Shown piece by piece: positions 19,125 to 32,094 of a DNA stretch of 64,000 nt (the stretch's first letter is position 1; each line of letters opens with the position of its first letter). This DNA is from Rhodoligotrophos appendicifer (lineage in GTDB: Bacteria > Pseudomonadota > Alphaproteobacteria > Rhizobiales > Im1): NCBI RefSeq assembly GCF_007474605.1, contig NZ_VHKL01000001.1, positions 682,001 to 746,000 of the forward strand, given 5' to 3'. A program made the translations under genes and the position numbers. Under the pieces are notes generated by a model. That model worked only from the letters and a program-made list of their open reading frames with translations. It had not been told where the DNA came from and ran no database searches.

Positions 19125-20528
19125 CTACATGTGGATGGCGCGCCCTTCGACGGCCATCGCAGCCTCTTTGACGGCCTCTGAGAGGGTCGGGTGGGCATGG
19201 CAGGTGCGGGCGAGATCTTCTGATGAGCCGCCGAACTCCATCAGAACGGCAACCTCGTGGATCATCTCACCGGCATTGGTGCCGATGATGTGGCACCCGA
19301 GCACCCGGTCGGTTTTCGAATCCGCCAGAAACTTAACGTAGCCGTCGGTGGTGCGATTGGCCTTGGCGCGACCATTGGCCATGAAGGGAAACTTGCCGAC
19401 TTTGTAATCGATTCCCGCGGCTTTGAGCTCTTCTTCGGTCTGCCCGACACTGGCCACCTCGGGCGAGGTGTAGATGACGCTGGGAATGACGCCGTAATTC
19501 ACATGCCCGGCTTTGCCGGCGATGATCTCGGCAACGGCCACACCCTCGTCCTCACCCTTATGGGCCAGCATGGGGCCGCGGACCACGTCGCCGATGGCAT
19601 AGACGCCGGCGAGACTGGTCTGGAAATGATCGTCGACGTCGACACGGCCCCTGTCGTCGCGCTTGATGCCGGCCTCATCGAGGCCGAGGCCCTCAGTGAA
19701 GGGCACCCGTCCGATCGCGACGAGTACGACATCGGCATCGAGCACGGTGGCCTCGCCGCCTTGCGCCGGCTCCGTGGTCACCTTCAGGCCCTTCTTCTGC
19801 TTTTCGACTCCCGTGACCTTGGTCGACATCAGGAAATCGATGCCCTGCTTCTTCAGGAGACGCTGGAAATCCTTGGAGATGCCCGCATCCATGCCAGGCG
19901 TGATGCGATCCAGAAACTCGACGACCGTGACCCGCGCGCCCAGACGCCGCCAGACGGATCCGAGTTCGAGACCGATGATCCCTGCGCCGATGACGACCAG
20001 CTTCTCCGGCACCTTATCGAGAGTGAGCGCGCCGGTCGAAGAGACGATCTGCTTCTCGTCGATCTCGACACCCTTGAGGCGTGTGACGTCCGACCCGGTC
20101 GCGATCACGATCGCTTTTGTTTCGATGGTCTCGGTCTTGTCGCCGTCTGCCACCTCGACCGTGCCGGCACCGAGAATGCGGCCCTTGCCCTTGAAGGCTG
20201 TGACCTTGTTCTTCTTCAGAAGGAACTCGACGCCCTTCACATTCCCAGAGACGCCGTCGTCCTTGAACGCCATCATCGTGGCGAGATCGAGCTTGGGCGC
20301 TTCGATCTTGATTCCCATCTCGGCGAAATGATGAGCGGCCTTCTCGAATTCCTCGCTTGCATGAAGCAAGGCCTTCGAGGGAATGCAGCCGATATTCAGG
20401 CAAGTTCCGCCGAATGTGGGGTTTTTCTCCACGACGGCCACCTTCAATCCCAGCTGCGCCGCACGGATCGCGCACACATAGCCGCCTGGGCCGGTCCCGA
20501 TAACCACGAGATCGAAGCTCTCCGCCAT
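19125..20528 (-). CDS. lpd: Dihydrolipoyl dehydrogenase (E3)
   Basis: E3 reoxidises dihydrolipoamide of the 2-oxoacid dehydrogenase complexes with NAD. The 467-residue flavoprotein opens with [20 protein letters not shown] (FAD binding), has the redox disulfide in [13 protein letters not shown], the NAD-binding [14 protein letters not shown] and the C-terminal HAHPTLSEA holding the catalytic His-Glu pair. It is last in a minus-strand block of mdh-sucC-sucD-sucA-odhB, so it most likely serves 2-oxoglutarate dehydrogenase. A VOC gene separates it from odhB. Confidence 0.97.
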   Translation of the reverse strand: MAESFDLVVIGTGPGGYVCAIRAAQLGLKVAVVEKNPTFGGTCLNIGCIPSKALLHASEEFEKAAHHFAEMGIKIEAPKLDLATMMAFKDDGVSGNVKGVEFLLKKNKVTAFKGKGRILGAGTVEVADGDKTETIETKAIVIATGSDVTRLKGVEIDEKQIVSSTGALTLDKVPEKLVVIGAGIIGLELGSVWRRLGARVTVVEFLDRITPGMDAGISKDFQRLLKKQGIDFLMSTKVTGVEKQKKGLKVTTEPAQGGEATVLDADVVLVAIGRVPFTEGLGLDEAGIKRDDRGRVDVDDHFQTSLAGVYAIGDVVRGPMLAHKGEDEGVAVAEIIAGKAGHVNYGVIPSVIYTSPEVASVGQTEEELKAAGIDYKVGKFPFMANGRAKANRTTDGYVKFLADSKTDRVLGCHIIGTNAGEMIHEVAVLMEFGGSSEDLARTCHAHPTLSEAVKEAAMAVEGRAIHM

Positions 20529-20539
20529 CTCAAACCTTT

Positions 20540-20986
20540 CTACTCGGTATCCTGATGTTTGCCCAAAGGACCGCTCAGGGACCAGATATGGCCGAACGGA
20601 TCCCGGATCCGTCCGTAACGATCACCCCAAGGGGCATCCTTCATCGCCACGACCATCTCGGCACCGGCCTGGATCGCCCTGTCGAATCCGGCATCGGCAT
20701 CACGCGCCGATGTGAAATGGAGCTGAAGCGCCACGGGGGTGCCGCCTAGCGTGGCCGGCGCCGGTGTGCCATTGGGGCCGAATTCGGGAAACTCGTCGCA
20801 AATATAGACTTGGCCACCATGGATGTTGATGACGGCGTGCAGCACACGCTCCCCGTCATCCGCCATCACCTTCCTCTTCAGCACGGCCCCGAACGCTGCT
20901 TCGTAGAAGTCGAGCGCCTTGCCCCCGCCCTTCACCGTCAGATGGGGGACAAGCGGAGGCACTGCTAGTTCCGGTGCTGGTGTCAT
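20540..20986 (-). CDS. VOC (glyoxalase/PhnB-like) family protein
   Basis: A 148-residue single-domain protein of the vicinal-oxygen-chelate fold. It matches the PhnB-like pattern: [22 protein letters not shown] at the start, [22 protein letters not shown] in the middle and [17 protein letters not shown] at the end. The substrate is unknown; relatives include antibiotic-binding and DNA-binding-free VOC proteins. It sits inside the TCA gene block, nine bases after odhB and eleven before lpd, so it should be co-transcribed with them. Confidence 0.87.
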   Translation of the reverse strand: MTPAPELAVPPLVPHLTVKGGGKALDFYEAAFGAVLKRKVMADDGERVLHAVINIHGGQVYICDEFPEFGPNGTPAPATLGGTPVALQLHFTSARDADAGFDRAIQAGAEMVVAMKDAPWGDRYGRIRDPFGHIWSLSGPLGKHQDTE

Positions 20987-20995
20987 GGACCGCCC

Positions 20996-22294
<1,299 letters not shown>

Positions 22295-22340
22295 CTCTGG
22301 CCTTTCAAAGTGATGCAGCCGGGCTGCCGGCTGCGACGGA

Positions 22341-25304
22341 TCAGTTGCGCAGGGCCTCGGGGCTCAGCGCTTCATTCAGGAAATTCTCGAGCTCACGCTG
22401 ATGCTTCGAATGCAGCCCCGTGGCCGTTGCCGCCGAGGCGGAGCGGCCCACGTAACGCGGACGCTTATGCTTGGCGTCAACATATTGAAGCACCCATTCG
22501 AGATTGGGTTGCACGAACGTCCAGGCGCCCATGTTGTAGGGTTCCTCCTGGCACCAGATGATCTCGGCATCCGGAAAGCGTCCCAGTTCCGTTACCAATG
22601 CCTTGGCAGGGAACGGATAGAGCTGCTCCAGGCGCATGAGATAGATGTCGTCGACACCCCGCTTCTCGCGCTCCTCATAGAGATCGTAATAAACCTTGCC
22701 GGTGCACAGGACGACGCGACGGATCTTCTTATCCTCGACGAGCTTGATCTTCTGGTCCGGCAGGAGCTCCGCATCATCATAGAGGACACGGTGGAAGCTG
22801 GTCTCCGGACCCATCTCATCCAGGCGTGAGACCACCCGCTTGTGCCGCAGCAGCGACTTCGGCGTCATGATGATCAGCGGCTTGCGGAAGTCGCGATGCA
22901 GCTGCCGCCTGAGGATGTGAAAATAGTTCGAAGGCGTCGTGCAGTTGGCCACCTGCATGTTGTCTTCGGCGCAGAGCTGCAGGTAGCGCTCGAGCCGGGC
23001 CGAGGAATGCTCCGGTCCCTGACCCTCGTAGCCGTGGGGGAGCAGCATCACCAGCCCCGACATCCGCAACCATTTGCGTTCGCCGGAGGAAATGAACTGG
23101 TCCACCACCACCTGGGCGCCATTGGCGAAATCGCCGAACTGCGCCTCCCACAGCACCAGCGTCTTCGGCTCCGACAGGCTGTAACCATATTCGAAGCCGA
23201 GAACGGCCTCTTCCGAGAGCGCCGTATTGATGATCTCAGCCTGCGCCTGGTCAGGCGCCAGATTGTTGATCGGAGTGTAGGGCTCTTCGGTTTCCTGATC
23301 GACGATGACGGAATGGCGTTGCGAGAAGGTGCCGCGCTGGCTGTCCTGTCCGGACAGACGCACCGGATAGCCCTCCACGAGGAGTGAGCCATAGGCCAAC
23401 TGCTCGGCGGTGGCCCAATCGATCCCGGCGCCTTCGTCGATCGTCTTGCGGCGCTGCATGAAGATGCGCTTGATCGTGCGATGGGCGTTGAAACCCTCGG
23501 GGATCTCGGTGAGTTTCGTACCGATCTCCTTCAGCATGTCCATCGGCACGCCGGTCACGCCCTTGCGCGGGCCTTCATCCTTGGGCTGGGTAAATCCTGC
23601 CCAGCGACCATCGAGCCAATCGGCTTTGTTGGGCTTGTAGCTGTCTGAGCTTTCAAACTCCTCGTCGAGCTGACGTCGGAAGCCGGAGCGCATAGCCTCT
23701 GCTTCTTCCGCGGTGACGACGCCTTCCTCGACCAGCCTCTTCGAATAGATCTCGACGACGGAGGGCTGCTGCGCAATGCGCTTGTACATCAACGGCTGGG
23801 TGAAGGAGGGCTCGTCGGCCTCGTTGTGGCCGAAGCGGCGATAGCAGAACATGTCCACCACCACCGGCTTGTGGAAGCGTTGGCGGAACTCCACGGCGAT
23901 CTTCGCCGCATAGACCACCGCTTCCGGATCATCGCCATTCACATGGAAGATGGGGGCCTCGATCATCTTCGCGACATCCGAAGGATAGGGCGAGGACCGG
24001 GCATGAAGCGGATTGGTGGTGAAGCCGATCTGGTTGTTGATGATGAAGTGGACAGAGCCTCCGGCCCGATGGCCGCGGACGCCCGACAGCGCCAGGCACT
24101 CTGCCACCACGCCCTGGCCGGCAAAGGCGGCATCGCCATGGATCAGCAACGGCAGGACGGTCGTGCGTTCGCGATCGCCTCTCTGATCCTGCTTGGCGCG
24201 CGCCTTTCCGAGCACGACCGGATCCACGATCTCGAGATGAGAGGGGTTCGCGCTCAGCGACAGGTGCACCTTGTTGCCGTCGAACTCCCGATCGGAGGAC
24301 GAGCCGAGGTGATACTTGACGTCACCCGAGCCCTCCACATCGTCCGGGTTGGCGGAGCCGCCCTTGAACTCGTTGAAGATGGCCCGGAAGGGCTTGCCCA
24401 TGACGTTGCCGAGCACGTTCAGCCGGCCACGATGGGCCATGCCGAGGACGATCTCGCTGACCCCCAGCGAACCGCCCCGCTTGATGATTTGCTCGAGCGC
24501 CGGAATGACGGATTCCCCGCCATCCAGCCCGAAGCGCTTTGTGCCGGTATATTTGAGGTTCAGGAACCCTTCGAAGCCTTCCGCCTCGACCAGTTTGTTG
24601 AGGATCGCCTTCTTACCCTGGGGCGTGAACGTGATCTCTTTGTCCGGCCCCTCGATCCGCTCCTGGATCCAGGCCTTCTGCTCGGGATCGGAAATGTGCA
24701 TGAACTCGACGCCGAACGTCGAGCAATAGGTGCGCTGCAGGATGTCGAGGATCTCCCGCAGCGAGGCGCTTTCGACTCCGAGCACGAAATCGATGAAGAT
24801 TGGCCGATCCAGGTCGTCCGCGCCGAACCCATAGGTGCGCGGGTCGAGTTCCGGATGGCTTTGCTTCGGCTTCTGTTGGAGCGGGTCCAGATCGGCGGCG
24901 AGATGGCCGCGGATCCGATAGGCCCGGATCATCATCAGCGCCCGGATTGAATCCAGGGTCGCCCGCCGCAGATCGTCCGAGGGAAGAGCATCCCCTTTTG
25001 CGCGCGCCGAGATATCGATTCTCTTGGCGATCGATTTCTCGAAGGGCGCCCAGTTTGAATCAAGGGCCGAAACGAGCTCGCCATTGATCTGAGGCGGCCA
25101 ATCCGACCGTTCCCAGGAGGCACGTGTTTCGACGGTGGCCGGATCTTTCTCGTCTTCCAGATCGGCGAAGAAGGATTGCCACTCCGCGTCGACCGAATTG
25201 GGATCGCTCTGGAAGCGCGAGTAGAGATGCTCGATAAACTCGGCGTTGCCGCCCGTAAGGAATGAGGTGCGACGGAGCACGTCACTCTGTTCAGTCTTTG
25301 CCAT
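22341..25304 (-). CDS. sucA: 2-oxoglutarate dehydrogenase E1 component
   Basis: E1 decarboxylates 2-oxoglutarate with thiamine diphosphate and passes the succinyl unit to lipoyl-E2. The 987-residue length is normal. Diagnostic runs are [44 protein letters not shown] (ThDP/Mg binding), [11 protein letters not shown] and [13 protein letters not shown]. It follows sucD after 109 bases, a gap large enough for an internal promoter, and precedes odhB by 46 bases. Confidence 0.98.
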   Translation of the reverse strand: MAKTEQSDVLRRTSFLTGGNAEFIEHLYSRFQSDPNSVDAEWQSFFADLEDEKDPATVETRASWERSDWPPQINGELVSALDSNWAPFEKSIAKRIDISARAKGDALPSDDLRRATLDSIRALMMIRAYRIRGHLAADLDPLQQKPKQSHPELDPRTYGFGADDLDRPIFIDFVLGVESASLREILDILQRTYCSTFGVEFMHISDPEQKAWIQERIEGPDKEITFTPQGKKAILNKLVEAEGFEGFLNLKYTGTKRFGLDGGESVIPALEQIIKRGGSLGVSEIVLGMAHRGRLNVLGNVMGKPFRAIFNEFKGGSANPDDVEGSGDVKYHLGSSSDREFDGNKVHLSLSANPSHLEIVDPVVLGKARAKQDQRGDRERTTVLPLLIHGDAAFAGQGVVAECLALSGVRGHRAGGSVHFIINNQIGFTTNPLHARSSPYPSDVAKMIEAPIFHVNGDDPEAVVYAAKIAVEFRQRFHKPVVVDMFCYRRFGHNEADEPSFTQPLMYKRIAQQPSVVEIYSKRLVEEGVVTAEEAEAMRSGFRRQLDEEFESSDSYKPNKADWLDGRWAGFTQPKDEGPRKGVTGVPMDMLKEIGTKLTEIPEGFNAHRTIKRIFMQRRKTIDEGAGIDWATAEQLAYGSLLVEGYPVRLSGQDSQRGTFSQRHSVIVDQETEEPYTPINNLAPDQAQAEIINTALSEEAVLGFEYGYSLSEPKTLVLWEAQFGDFANGAQVVVDQFISSGERKWLRMSGLVMLLPHGYEGQGPEHSSARLERYLQLCAEDNMQVANCTTPSNYFHILRRQLHRDFRKPLIIMTPKSLLRHKRVVSRLDEMGPETSFHRVLYDDAELLPDQKIKLVEDKKIRRVVLCTGKVYYDLYEEREKRGVDDIYLMRLEQLYPFPAKALVTELGRFPDAEIIWCQEEPYNMGAWTFVQPNLEWVLQYVDAKHKRPRYVGRSASAATATGLHSKHQRELENFLNEALSPEALRN

Positions 25305-25413
25305 TGCCTTTCCGACCCGCGGTTTCGGCCACGGACCGTCCTGTTCTGCGGTCGGGGATTACATAATGGGCGGAACGGATTAACACAGTTTCTCTAAGGG
25401 ATCGCACCCGCGC

Positions 25414-26289
25414 TCACTTATTTAGGACCTCGACCAGTGTAGTTCCAAGGGCCGCCGGTGAATTAGATACGACGATGCCCGCCGATCGCATAGCTTCAAT
25501 CTTGTCTGAGGCAGCGCCCTTGCCTCCTGCAATGATAGCGCCAGCATGGCCCATCCGCCGGCCGGGAGGCGCCGTGACCCCCGCGATGAAGCCGACCATG
25601 GGCTTTTTCACTTTCGAGTGACGGATAAACTCCGCCGCCTCCTCCTCGGCGCTCCCACCGATTTCGCCGATCATAATGATCGACTGGGTCTCCGGATCGG
25701 CCAGGAACAGTTCCAGGACTTCGGTGAAGTCCAGGCCCTTGACCGGATCGCCGCCGATGCCCACGCAGGTCGACTGGCCGAGCCCTGCTGCCGTCGTCTG
25801 CGCGACGGCCTCATAGGTCAACGTTCCCGAGCGCGAAACGATGCCGACGGACCCGCGTTTGTGGATATGGCCGGGCATGATGCCGATCTTGCACTCGTTG
25901 GGCGTGATGACGCCGGGGCAGTTCGGTCCCACGAGACGTGACTTGGAGCCGGACAGAGCCCGCTTCACCTTGACCATGTCGAGCGCCGGAATGCCTTCGG
26001 TGATGCAGACGATGAGCTCAATCTCGGCATCGATGGCCTCGAGGATCGAATCCGCAGCGAAGGGGGGCGGCACATAAATCACGGATGCAGTGGCACCGGT
26101 CGCCTGCTTGGCCTCGCCCACCGTGTCGAAGACAGGCAGGCCGATATGAGTCTGGCCGCCCTTGCCCGGCGTCACGCCGCCGACCATCTTCGTCCCGTAG
26201 GCGACGGCCTGTTCAGTATGGAAAGTCCCGTTCTTGCCGGTGATGCCCTGGCAGATGACCTTCGTGTTCTTGTCGATCAGAATGGCCAT
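25414..26289 (-). CDS. sucD: Succinyl-CoA synthetase alpha subunit
   Basis: Together with SucC it converts succinyl-CoA to succinate with substrate-level phosphorylation. The 291-residue protein starts [21 protein letters not shown], has the CoA-binding Rossmann region, [10 protein letters not shown] and the C-terminal [12 protein letters not shown] with the phosphorylated histidine. Its ATG shares one base with the sucC stop (TGATG), a sign of tight coupling that keeps the two subunits in balance. Confidence 0.98.
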   Translation of the reverse strand: MAILIDKNTKVICQGITGKNGTFHTEQAVAYGTKMVGGVTPGKGGQTHIGLPVFDTVGEAKQATGATASVIYVPPPFAADSILEAIDAEIELIVCITEGIPALDMVKVKRALSGSKSRLVGPNCPGVITPNECKIGIMPGHIHKRGSVGIVSRSGTLTYEAVAQTTAAGLGQSTCVGIGGDPVKGLDFTEVLELFLADPETQSIIMIGEIGGSAEEEAAEFIRHSKVKKPMVGFIAGVTAPPGRRMGHAGAIIAGGKGAASDKIEAMRSAGIVVSNSPAALGTTLVEVLNK

Positions 26290-27458
26290 CAGGCAGCTTC
26301 CTTCACAGCAGCGACGATCTTCTTTGCGGCATCATCGAGATTGTCCGCCGCAATCACGTTGAGTTTGGAATCGCGCAGGATCTGCTTGCCCTGCTCGACA
26401 TTGGTGCCTTCAAGGCGCACCACCAGCGGGACCTTGAGACCGACCTCCCTGACGGCAGCGACCACGCCATCCGCGATCACGTCGCAGCGCATGATGCCGC
26501 CGAAGATATTGACGAGGATGCCGTTCACCTGAGGATCCGCGGTAATGATCTTGAAGGCCGCCGTCACCTTTTCCTTGGTCGCTCCACCCCCCACATCCAG
26601 GAAGTTCGCAGGCTCGGACCCGTAGAGCTTGATGATGTCCATGGTCGCCATGGCCAGGCCGGCGCCGTTCACCATGCAGCCGATCGTGCCGTCGAGAGCC
26701 ACGTAGTTGAGGTCGTAGCGAGCAGCCTCCAGCTCCTTGGAATCCTCTTCCGTCTCATCGCGCAAGGCGGCGATGTCCTTGTGACGGAAGAGCCCGTTGT
26801 CGTCGAAGTTGATCTTCGCGTCGAGGCAGAGCAGGGAGCCCTCCTCGGTGACGATCAGCGGATTGATCTCCAGCTGGCTCATGTCCGTGGCGACGAAAGC
26901 CTCATAGAGCTTGGCCACCAGGCTCACGCATTGCTTCACCTGATCGCCCTCGAGCTTCAGGGCGTAGGCAATGTTGCGGCCGATATAGCTGCTGTAGCCC
27001 GCTGCCGGATCCACGTGAAACGTGAGGATTTTCTCCGGGTTCGAATGGGCGACCTCCTCGATGTCCATGCCGCCTTCGGTGGACACGATAAAGGCAATCC
27101 GCGATGATGCGCGGTCTAACACTGCCGAGAGATAGAGCTCGCGAGCGATTTTGGAGCCTTCCTCCACATAGAGGCGGTTCACCTGCTTGCCCTGGGGACC
27201 GGTCTGATGCGTGACGAGGGTGAGACCCAGCATGCGCTCGGCTTCCTTGCGCACGTCGGCGACCGATTTTACGACCTTCACCCCACCGGCTTTGCCGCGA
27301 CCGCCGGCATGGATCTGAGCCTTCACGACCCAGACGGGGCCACCGAGTTGCTCGGCACCCTTCACCGCTTCCTCCACCGACAGGGCCGGATATCCCCGCG
27401 GAACCGGAACGCCGAACTCCGCAAGAACGGCCTTGGCTTGATATTCGTGAATGTTCAT
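26289..27458 (-). CDS. sucC: Succinyl-CoA synthetase beta subunit
   Basis: The beta subunit holds the ATP-grasp and succinate sites. The 389-residue protein starts [22 protein letters not shown] and contains [48 protein letters not shown] and [11 protein letters not shown]. Length and motifs are fully standard. It lies 31 bases after mdh and overlaps sucD by one base. Confidence 0.98.
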   Translation of the reverse strand: MNIHEYQAKAVLAEFGVPVPRGYPALSVEEAVKGAEQLGGPVWVVKAQIHAGGRGKAGGVKVVKSVADVRKEAERMLGLTLVTHQTGPQGKQVNRLYVEEGSKIARELYLSAVLDRASSRIAFIVSTEGGMDIEEVAHSNPEKILTFHVDPAAGYSSYIGRNIAYALKLEGDQVKQCVSLVAKLYEAFVATDMSQLEINPLIVTEEGSLLCLDAKINFDDNGLFRHKDIAALRDETEEDSKELEAARYDLNYVALDGTIGCMVNGAGLAMATMDIIKLYGSEPANFLDVGGGATKEKVTAAFKIITADPQVNGILVNIFGGIMRCDVIADGVVAAVREVGLKVPLVVRLEGTNVEQGKQILRDSKLNVIAADNLDDAAKKIVAAVKEAA

Positions 27459-27489
27459 CTCGTCTCCAAAGCCTCAAGGGGCCTAGAAA

Positions 27490-28518
<1,029 letters not shown>

Positions 28519-28596
28519 TCACTTTGCGCCGCAAAAGTGCGGTCATGTAACGCGATTGAGGCAGGCTTGCAAGCGTCCATCCGGCCGGGATGGCCA

Positions 28597-29754
28597 TCAT
28601 GGAACACGCAGCTCCACGGACTGTTCCGTCTCGGTCCGACTGCCTGATTTTTGGGCGTTCGCCCAGTATTCATCGGTGCGCATCTCGCTCAGTCGCGAAG
28701 CGGTTCTCTGGAACGCGCTCGCATTGTCACCGCGCATGTAAAGGGCGTCGGGTTCGGCTTCGGCGGAGATGACGAGGCGGATCTTTTGATCGTAGAACGC
28801 ATCGATCAATTTGATGAAGCGCGTGGCCTCGTTGCGCTGATGGTGGCGCAACACGGGAACGGCCTCGAGAAAAACGACGTCGAAGGCTTTCGCAACCGCG
28901 AGATAATCGCCGGCACCCAGGGGTCTTTCACACAGATCGGCAAAGCTGAAACGCGCCATTCTGCCGACCGCATGGGGCACGATGACGTCACGGCCCTTGA
29001 CGCGCAGAACCCGCGATTCACCGTGAGAGCCTCCCGAGAGACGCAGCCACAAGGTCTCGAAGCGTGCGGCCGTCCGGTCGGTGAGCGGCGACAGATAGAC
29101 GTCTTCGCCAGCAGCATGGCGCTGGCGGTAATCATTGTCGCCGTCCAGGGAGACCACGTCGAGCCGTTCTTCGATCAGCTTGATGAAGGGCACGAAGAGA
29201 GAGCGGTTGAGGCCATCGCGATACAACTGCGACGGCTCTGTATTGGAAGTGGCCACGATCACGACGCCACGCTTGAACAGGGCCTCGAACAGACGCCCGA
29301 GGATCATCGCATCGGTGATGTCGGACACCTGAAATTCGTCGAAACAGAGCAGGCTTGCCTGCTTGGCGATCGCCTTGGCGACAGGCGGGATCGGATCGTC
29401 TCCGGTCTCGCTGCCCGCCTTCACTGCCTGTCGATGGCTGTGGATGCGGTCATGGACATCTTGCATGAAGGCGTGGAAATGCACGCGCCGCTTCGTCTCG
29501 ACGCGGACCACCTCGAAGAACAGATCCATGAGCATGGTCTTGCCGCGACCCACCTCGCCATGGACGTACAGGCCCTTGGGTGCAGGCTTCGGCTTGATGA
29601 AGACTGCACGCAGGCCGGTCGGCTGCTTCTGCGCCCGATAGCCATCGAGCGCGGTGGCAAGGTCATCCAGTCGCTGCGCCACCAGACGCTGGGCGTCGTC
29701 GGCCGCAAGCATCCCCGATGCCAACCGTGCTTGGTAGGCTTCGAGGACGCTCAT
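28597..29754 (-). CDS. zapE: Cell division protein ZapE (AFG1-like ATPase)
   Basis: ZapE is a P-loop ATPase that acts on Z-ring constriction in bacteria; the mitochondrial relative Afg1 aids respiratory-chain quality control. The 385-residue protein has Walker A in GEVGRGKTMLMDLFF, HFHAFMQDVHDRIH, Walker B CFDEFQVSDITDAMIL, TSNTEPSQLYRDGLNR and RPLGAGDYLA. The ATG at 29754 starts 29 bases after the mmsA stop codon and gives the usual N-terminus SVLEAYQARLASG. A longer frame to 29814 would overlap mmsA. Confidence 0.92.
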   Translation of the reverse strand: MSVLEAYQARLASGMLAADDAQRLVAQRLDDLATALDGYRAQKQPTGLRAVFIKPKPAPKGLYVHGEVGRGKTMLMDLFFEVVRVETKRRVHFHAFMQDVHDRIHSHRQAVKAGSETGDDPIPPVAKAIAKQASLLCFDEFQVSDITDAMILGRLFEALFKRGVVIVATSNTEPSQLYRDGLNRSLFVPFIKLIEERLDVVSLDGDNDYRQRHAAGEDVYLSPLTDRTAARFETLWLRLSGGSHGESRVLRVKGRDVIVPHAVGRMARFSFADLCERPLGAGDYLAVAKAFDVVFLEAVPVLRHHQRNEATRFIKLIDAFYDQKIRLVISAEAEPDALYMRGDNASAFQRTASRLSEMRTDEYWANAQKSGSRTETEQSVELRVP

Positions 29755-29782
29755 GGCCGGCGATGCTTCAAGGGGCTCGCCC

Positions 29783-31282
29783 TCAGCCCATGGTCGGGAT
29801 GACGAACTCGGCACTGTCTTTGATGCCCGACGGCCAGCGCGAGGTGACCGTCTTGGTCTTGGTGTAGAAGCGGATCGAGTCGGGTCCGTGCTGGTTCAGA
29901 TCGCCGAAGCCCGAACGCTTCCAGCCGCCGAAGGTGTGATAGGCCAGCGGCACGGGGATCGGCACGTTGATGCCGACCATCCCCACATTGATGCGGGTCG
30001 AGAAGTCGCGGGCGGCATCCCCGTCGCGGGTGAAGATGGCGACGCCATTGCCGTATTCATGGTCGTTCGGCAGCGAGACTGCATCCTCATAGTCATGCGC
30101 GCGCACCACCGACAACACCGGACCGAAGATCTCTTCCTTGTAGATCCGCATGTCTCGGGTCACGTTGTCGAACAGGCAGCCGCCCATGAAGAAGCCGTTC
30201 TCGTAGCCCTGCATGGAGAAATCGCGACCATCCACCAGGAGGCTTGCTCCCTCCTGGATGCCGATATCGACGTAATCCTTGACCTTGTCGCGGTGCTGGC
30301 GCGTGACCAGCGGTCCGAAATCGGCATCCTTGTCGGAGGACGGGCCGATCCGCAGCGATTCCACACGAGGGATGAGCTTCTCGATCAGGGCGTCGGCCGT
30401 CTGCTTGCCCACGGGTACGGCCACTGAAATGGCCATGCAACGTTCGCCGGCCGAACCGTAGCCGGCCCCGACCAGAGCGTTGACGGCCTGGTCCATATCC
30501 GCATCCGGCATGATGATCATATGGTTCTTCGCGCCGCCGAACGCCTGCACGCGCTTTCCGTGGGCGGTGCCGGTCGTATAGACATATTCGGCGATCGGGG
30601 TGGAGCCGACGAAACCGATGGCCTGGATGTCGGGATGCGTGAGGATCGCGTCCACGACCTCCTTGCCGCCGTTGACGACGTTCAGGACGCCTTCGGGCAG
30701 ACCGGCTTCGATCAACAGCTCCGCGAGGCGCATCGGCACCGAGGGATCACGCTCCGAGGGCTTCAGGATGTAGGAATTGCCACAGGCCAGCGCCGGGGCG
30801 AATTTCCACATGGGAATCATCGCCGGGAAATTGAACGGCGTAATTCCAGCGACCACTCCGAGTGGCTGGCGCAGCGAGTACATGTCGATGTTGGGGCCGG
30901 CTCCCACGGAGAACTCGCCCTTCAGCAGATGCGGAATGCCGATGGCGAACTCGACCACCTCGAGGCCACGCTGGATGTCGCCATGCGCGTCGGGAATGGT
31001 CTTGCCATGCTCGGAAGACAGCATTGCTGCCAGATTGTCCTTGTCGCGATTGAGGAGCTCGACGAACTTCATCATCACGCGGGCGCGGACCTGGGGATTT
31101 TTTTCTGCCCAACCGAGCTGCGCCTTCTTGGCGACCTGCACAGCGTGATCGAGTTCCTTGGCTGTAGCCAGGGCCACCTTGGCTTGAACTTCGCCGGTGT
31201 TGGGGTCGAACACGTCACCGAAGCGGCCCGACGAGCCGGCGACATTCTTCCCACCCACAAAGTGCCCGATTTCTTTCACCAT
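29783..31282 (-). CDS. mmsA: CoA-acylating methylmalonate-semialdehyde dehydrogenase
   Basis: This enzyme turns methylmalonate semialdehyde into propionyl-CoA in valine breakdown and malonate semialdehyde into acetyl-CoA in inositol or beta-alanine use. The 499-residue protein has the family signature IDMYSLRQPLGVVAGITPFNFP (given here in part), GGAKNHMIIMPDAD and the catalytic cysteine in GSAGERCMAISVAV. No regulator or mmsB is adjacent; zapE follows. The start has GGGAG immediately upstream. Confidence 0.94.
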   Translation of the reverse strand: MVKEIGHFVGGKNVAGSSGRFGDVFDPNTGEVQAKVALATAKELDHAVQVAKKAQLGWAEKNPQVRARVMMKFVELLNRDKDNLAAMLSSEHGKTIPDAHGDIQRGLEVVEFAIGIPHLLKGEFSVGAGPNIDMYSLRQPLGVVAGITPFNFPAMIPMWKFAPALACGNSYILKPSERDPSVPMRLAELLIEAGLPEGVLNVVNGGKEVVDAILTHPDIQAIGFVGSTPIAEYVYTTGTAHGKRVQAFGGAKNHMIIMPDADMDQAVNALVGAGYGSAGERCMAISVAVPVGKQTADALIEKLIPRVESLRIGPSSDKDADFGPLVTRQHRDKVKDYVDIGIQEGASLLVDGRDFSMQGYENGFFMGGCLFDNVTRDMRIYKEEIFGPVLSVVRAHDYEDAVSLPNDHEYGNGVAIFTRDGDAARDFSTRINVGMVGINVPIPVPLAYHTFGGWKRSGFGDLNQHGPDSIRFYTKTKTVTSRWPSGIKDSAEFVIPTMG

Positions 31283-31524
31283 CTCCCTGATCCTTGCTGT
31301 GTTTTAACTGGCCGGATGACATCATTGCCGAAATGTGGCCGGACCCTAGCGATGTCGAGCTAAATCGGCAAGTGAGGTGCAAGATTGTGCATCAATTGAC
31401 GCGAAGGTAAGGTATTTGTGCGATGCAACTAATCTGGCATTGATCGTGTTGCGATGCAGCATCATATAGAAGCTGTCGATGGGAGGAGCTTTTACCAGCC
31501 TCGTTGAGGCGTGTAGGAACTCTG

Positions 31525-32085
31525 ATGAACGAAAGTGATAATACCCCCACCTTGGCTTGCAGCTATCGCAAGCTCTGGATCCGGGATCTCGAAATTCTTT
31601 TGGACCATTATAAGCGGCTGGACCGCGACGCACGCCATCTGCGCTTCGGCGGTTTCGTCCCGGACAGCTTCATCGATGGCTATGCGCGGCAGGCTCTGAG
31701 GCTTTCGGGCACTGTCATCGGGTGCTTCATCGATGGGAAACTGCGGGGGGCGGGCGAACTTCAGCCCATCGTCGACACCTGGCCCATCGAAGCCGAGGCT
31801 GCCTTCACCGTGGAGCAACCCTTCCGCGGAAAGGGCATCGGGAGCGAACTCATGCGCCGGCTGATCTTGACGGCGCAGAACCGCTCCATCAAGACGATCT
31901 ACACGATCTGTGCGCAGGAGAACATGCGGATGCGCCGGCTGGCGCAGAAGTACAAGGCGGAGCTGAAGATCGAGCACAGCGAAGTGGCGGCCACTCTCCG
32001 AACCCCCCTTCCGACATATGGCAGTCTCATGGAGGAGTGGGCGGGGAACGCCGGAGGCCTCCTCCATGCCGTACTGTCTCGCTAA
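31525..32085 (+). CDS. GNAT family N-acetyltransferase
   Basis: A 186-residue acetyltransferase-fold protein. The acetyl-CoA loop is visible as FRGKGIGSELMRRLI (Q/RxxGxG/A), after AEAAFTVEQPF, the typical beta4 strand. The N-terminus has LEILLDHYKRLDRDARHLRFGG, often seen in GNAT domains linked to stress or protein acetylation. Substrate is unknown. It is divergent from mmsA with about 240 bases between. I use the ATG at 31525; a TTG lies 21 bases upstream. Confidence 0.85.
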   Translation: MNESDNTPTLACSYRKLWIRDLEILLDHYKRLDRDARHLRFGGFVPDSFIDGYARQALRLSGTVIGCFIDGKLRGAGELQPIVDTWPIEAEAAFTVEQPFRGKGIGSELMRRLILTAQNRSIKTIYTICAQENMRMRRLAQKYKAELKIEHSEVAATLRTPLPTYGSLMEEWAGNAGGLLHAVLSR

Positions 32086-32094
32086 TCTCTAGGA

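Noticed and set aside
19257-20555. Open frame of 432 codons on the plus strand opposite lpd
   Set aside because: Antisense shadow of lpd with low-complexity composition and no start signals.
23826-24950. Open frame of 374 codons on the plus strand opposite sucA
   Set aside because: Antisense shadow; sucA motifs cover the region fully.
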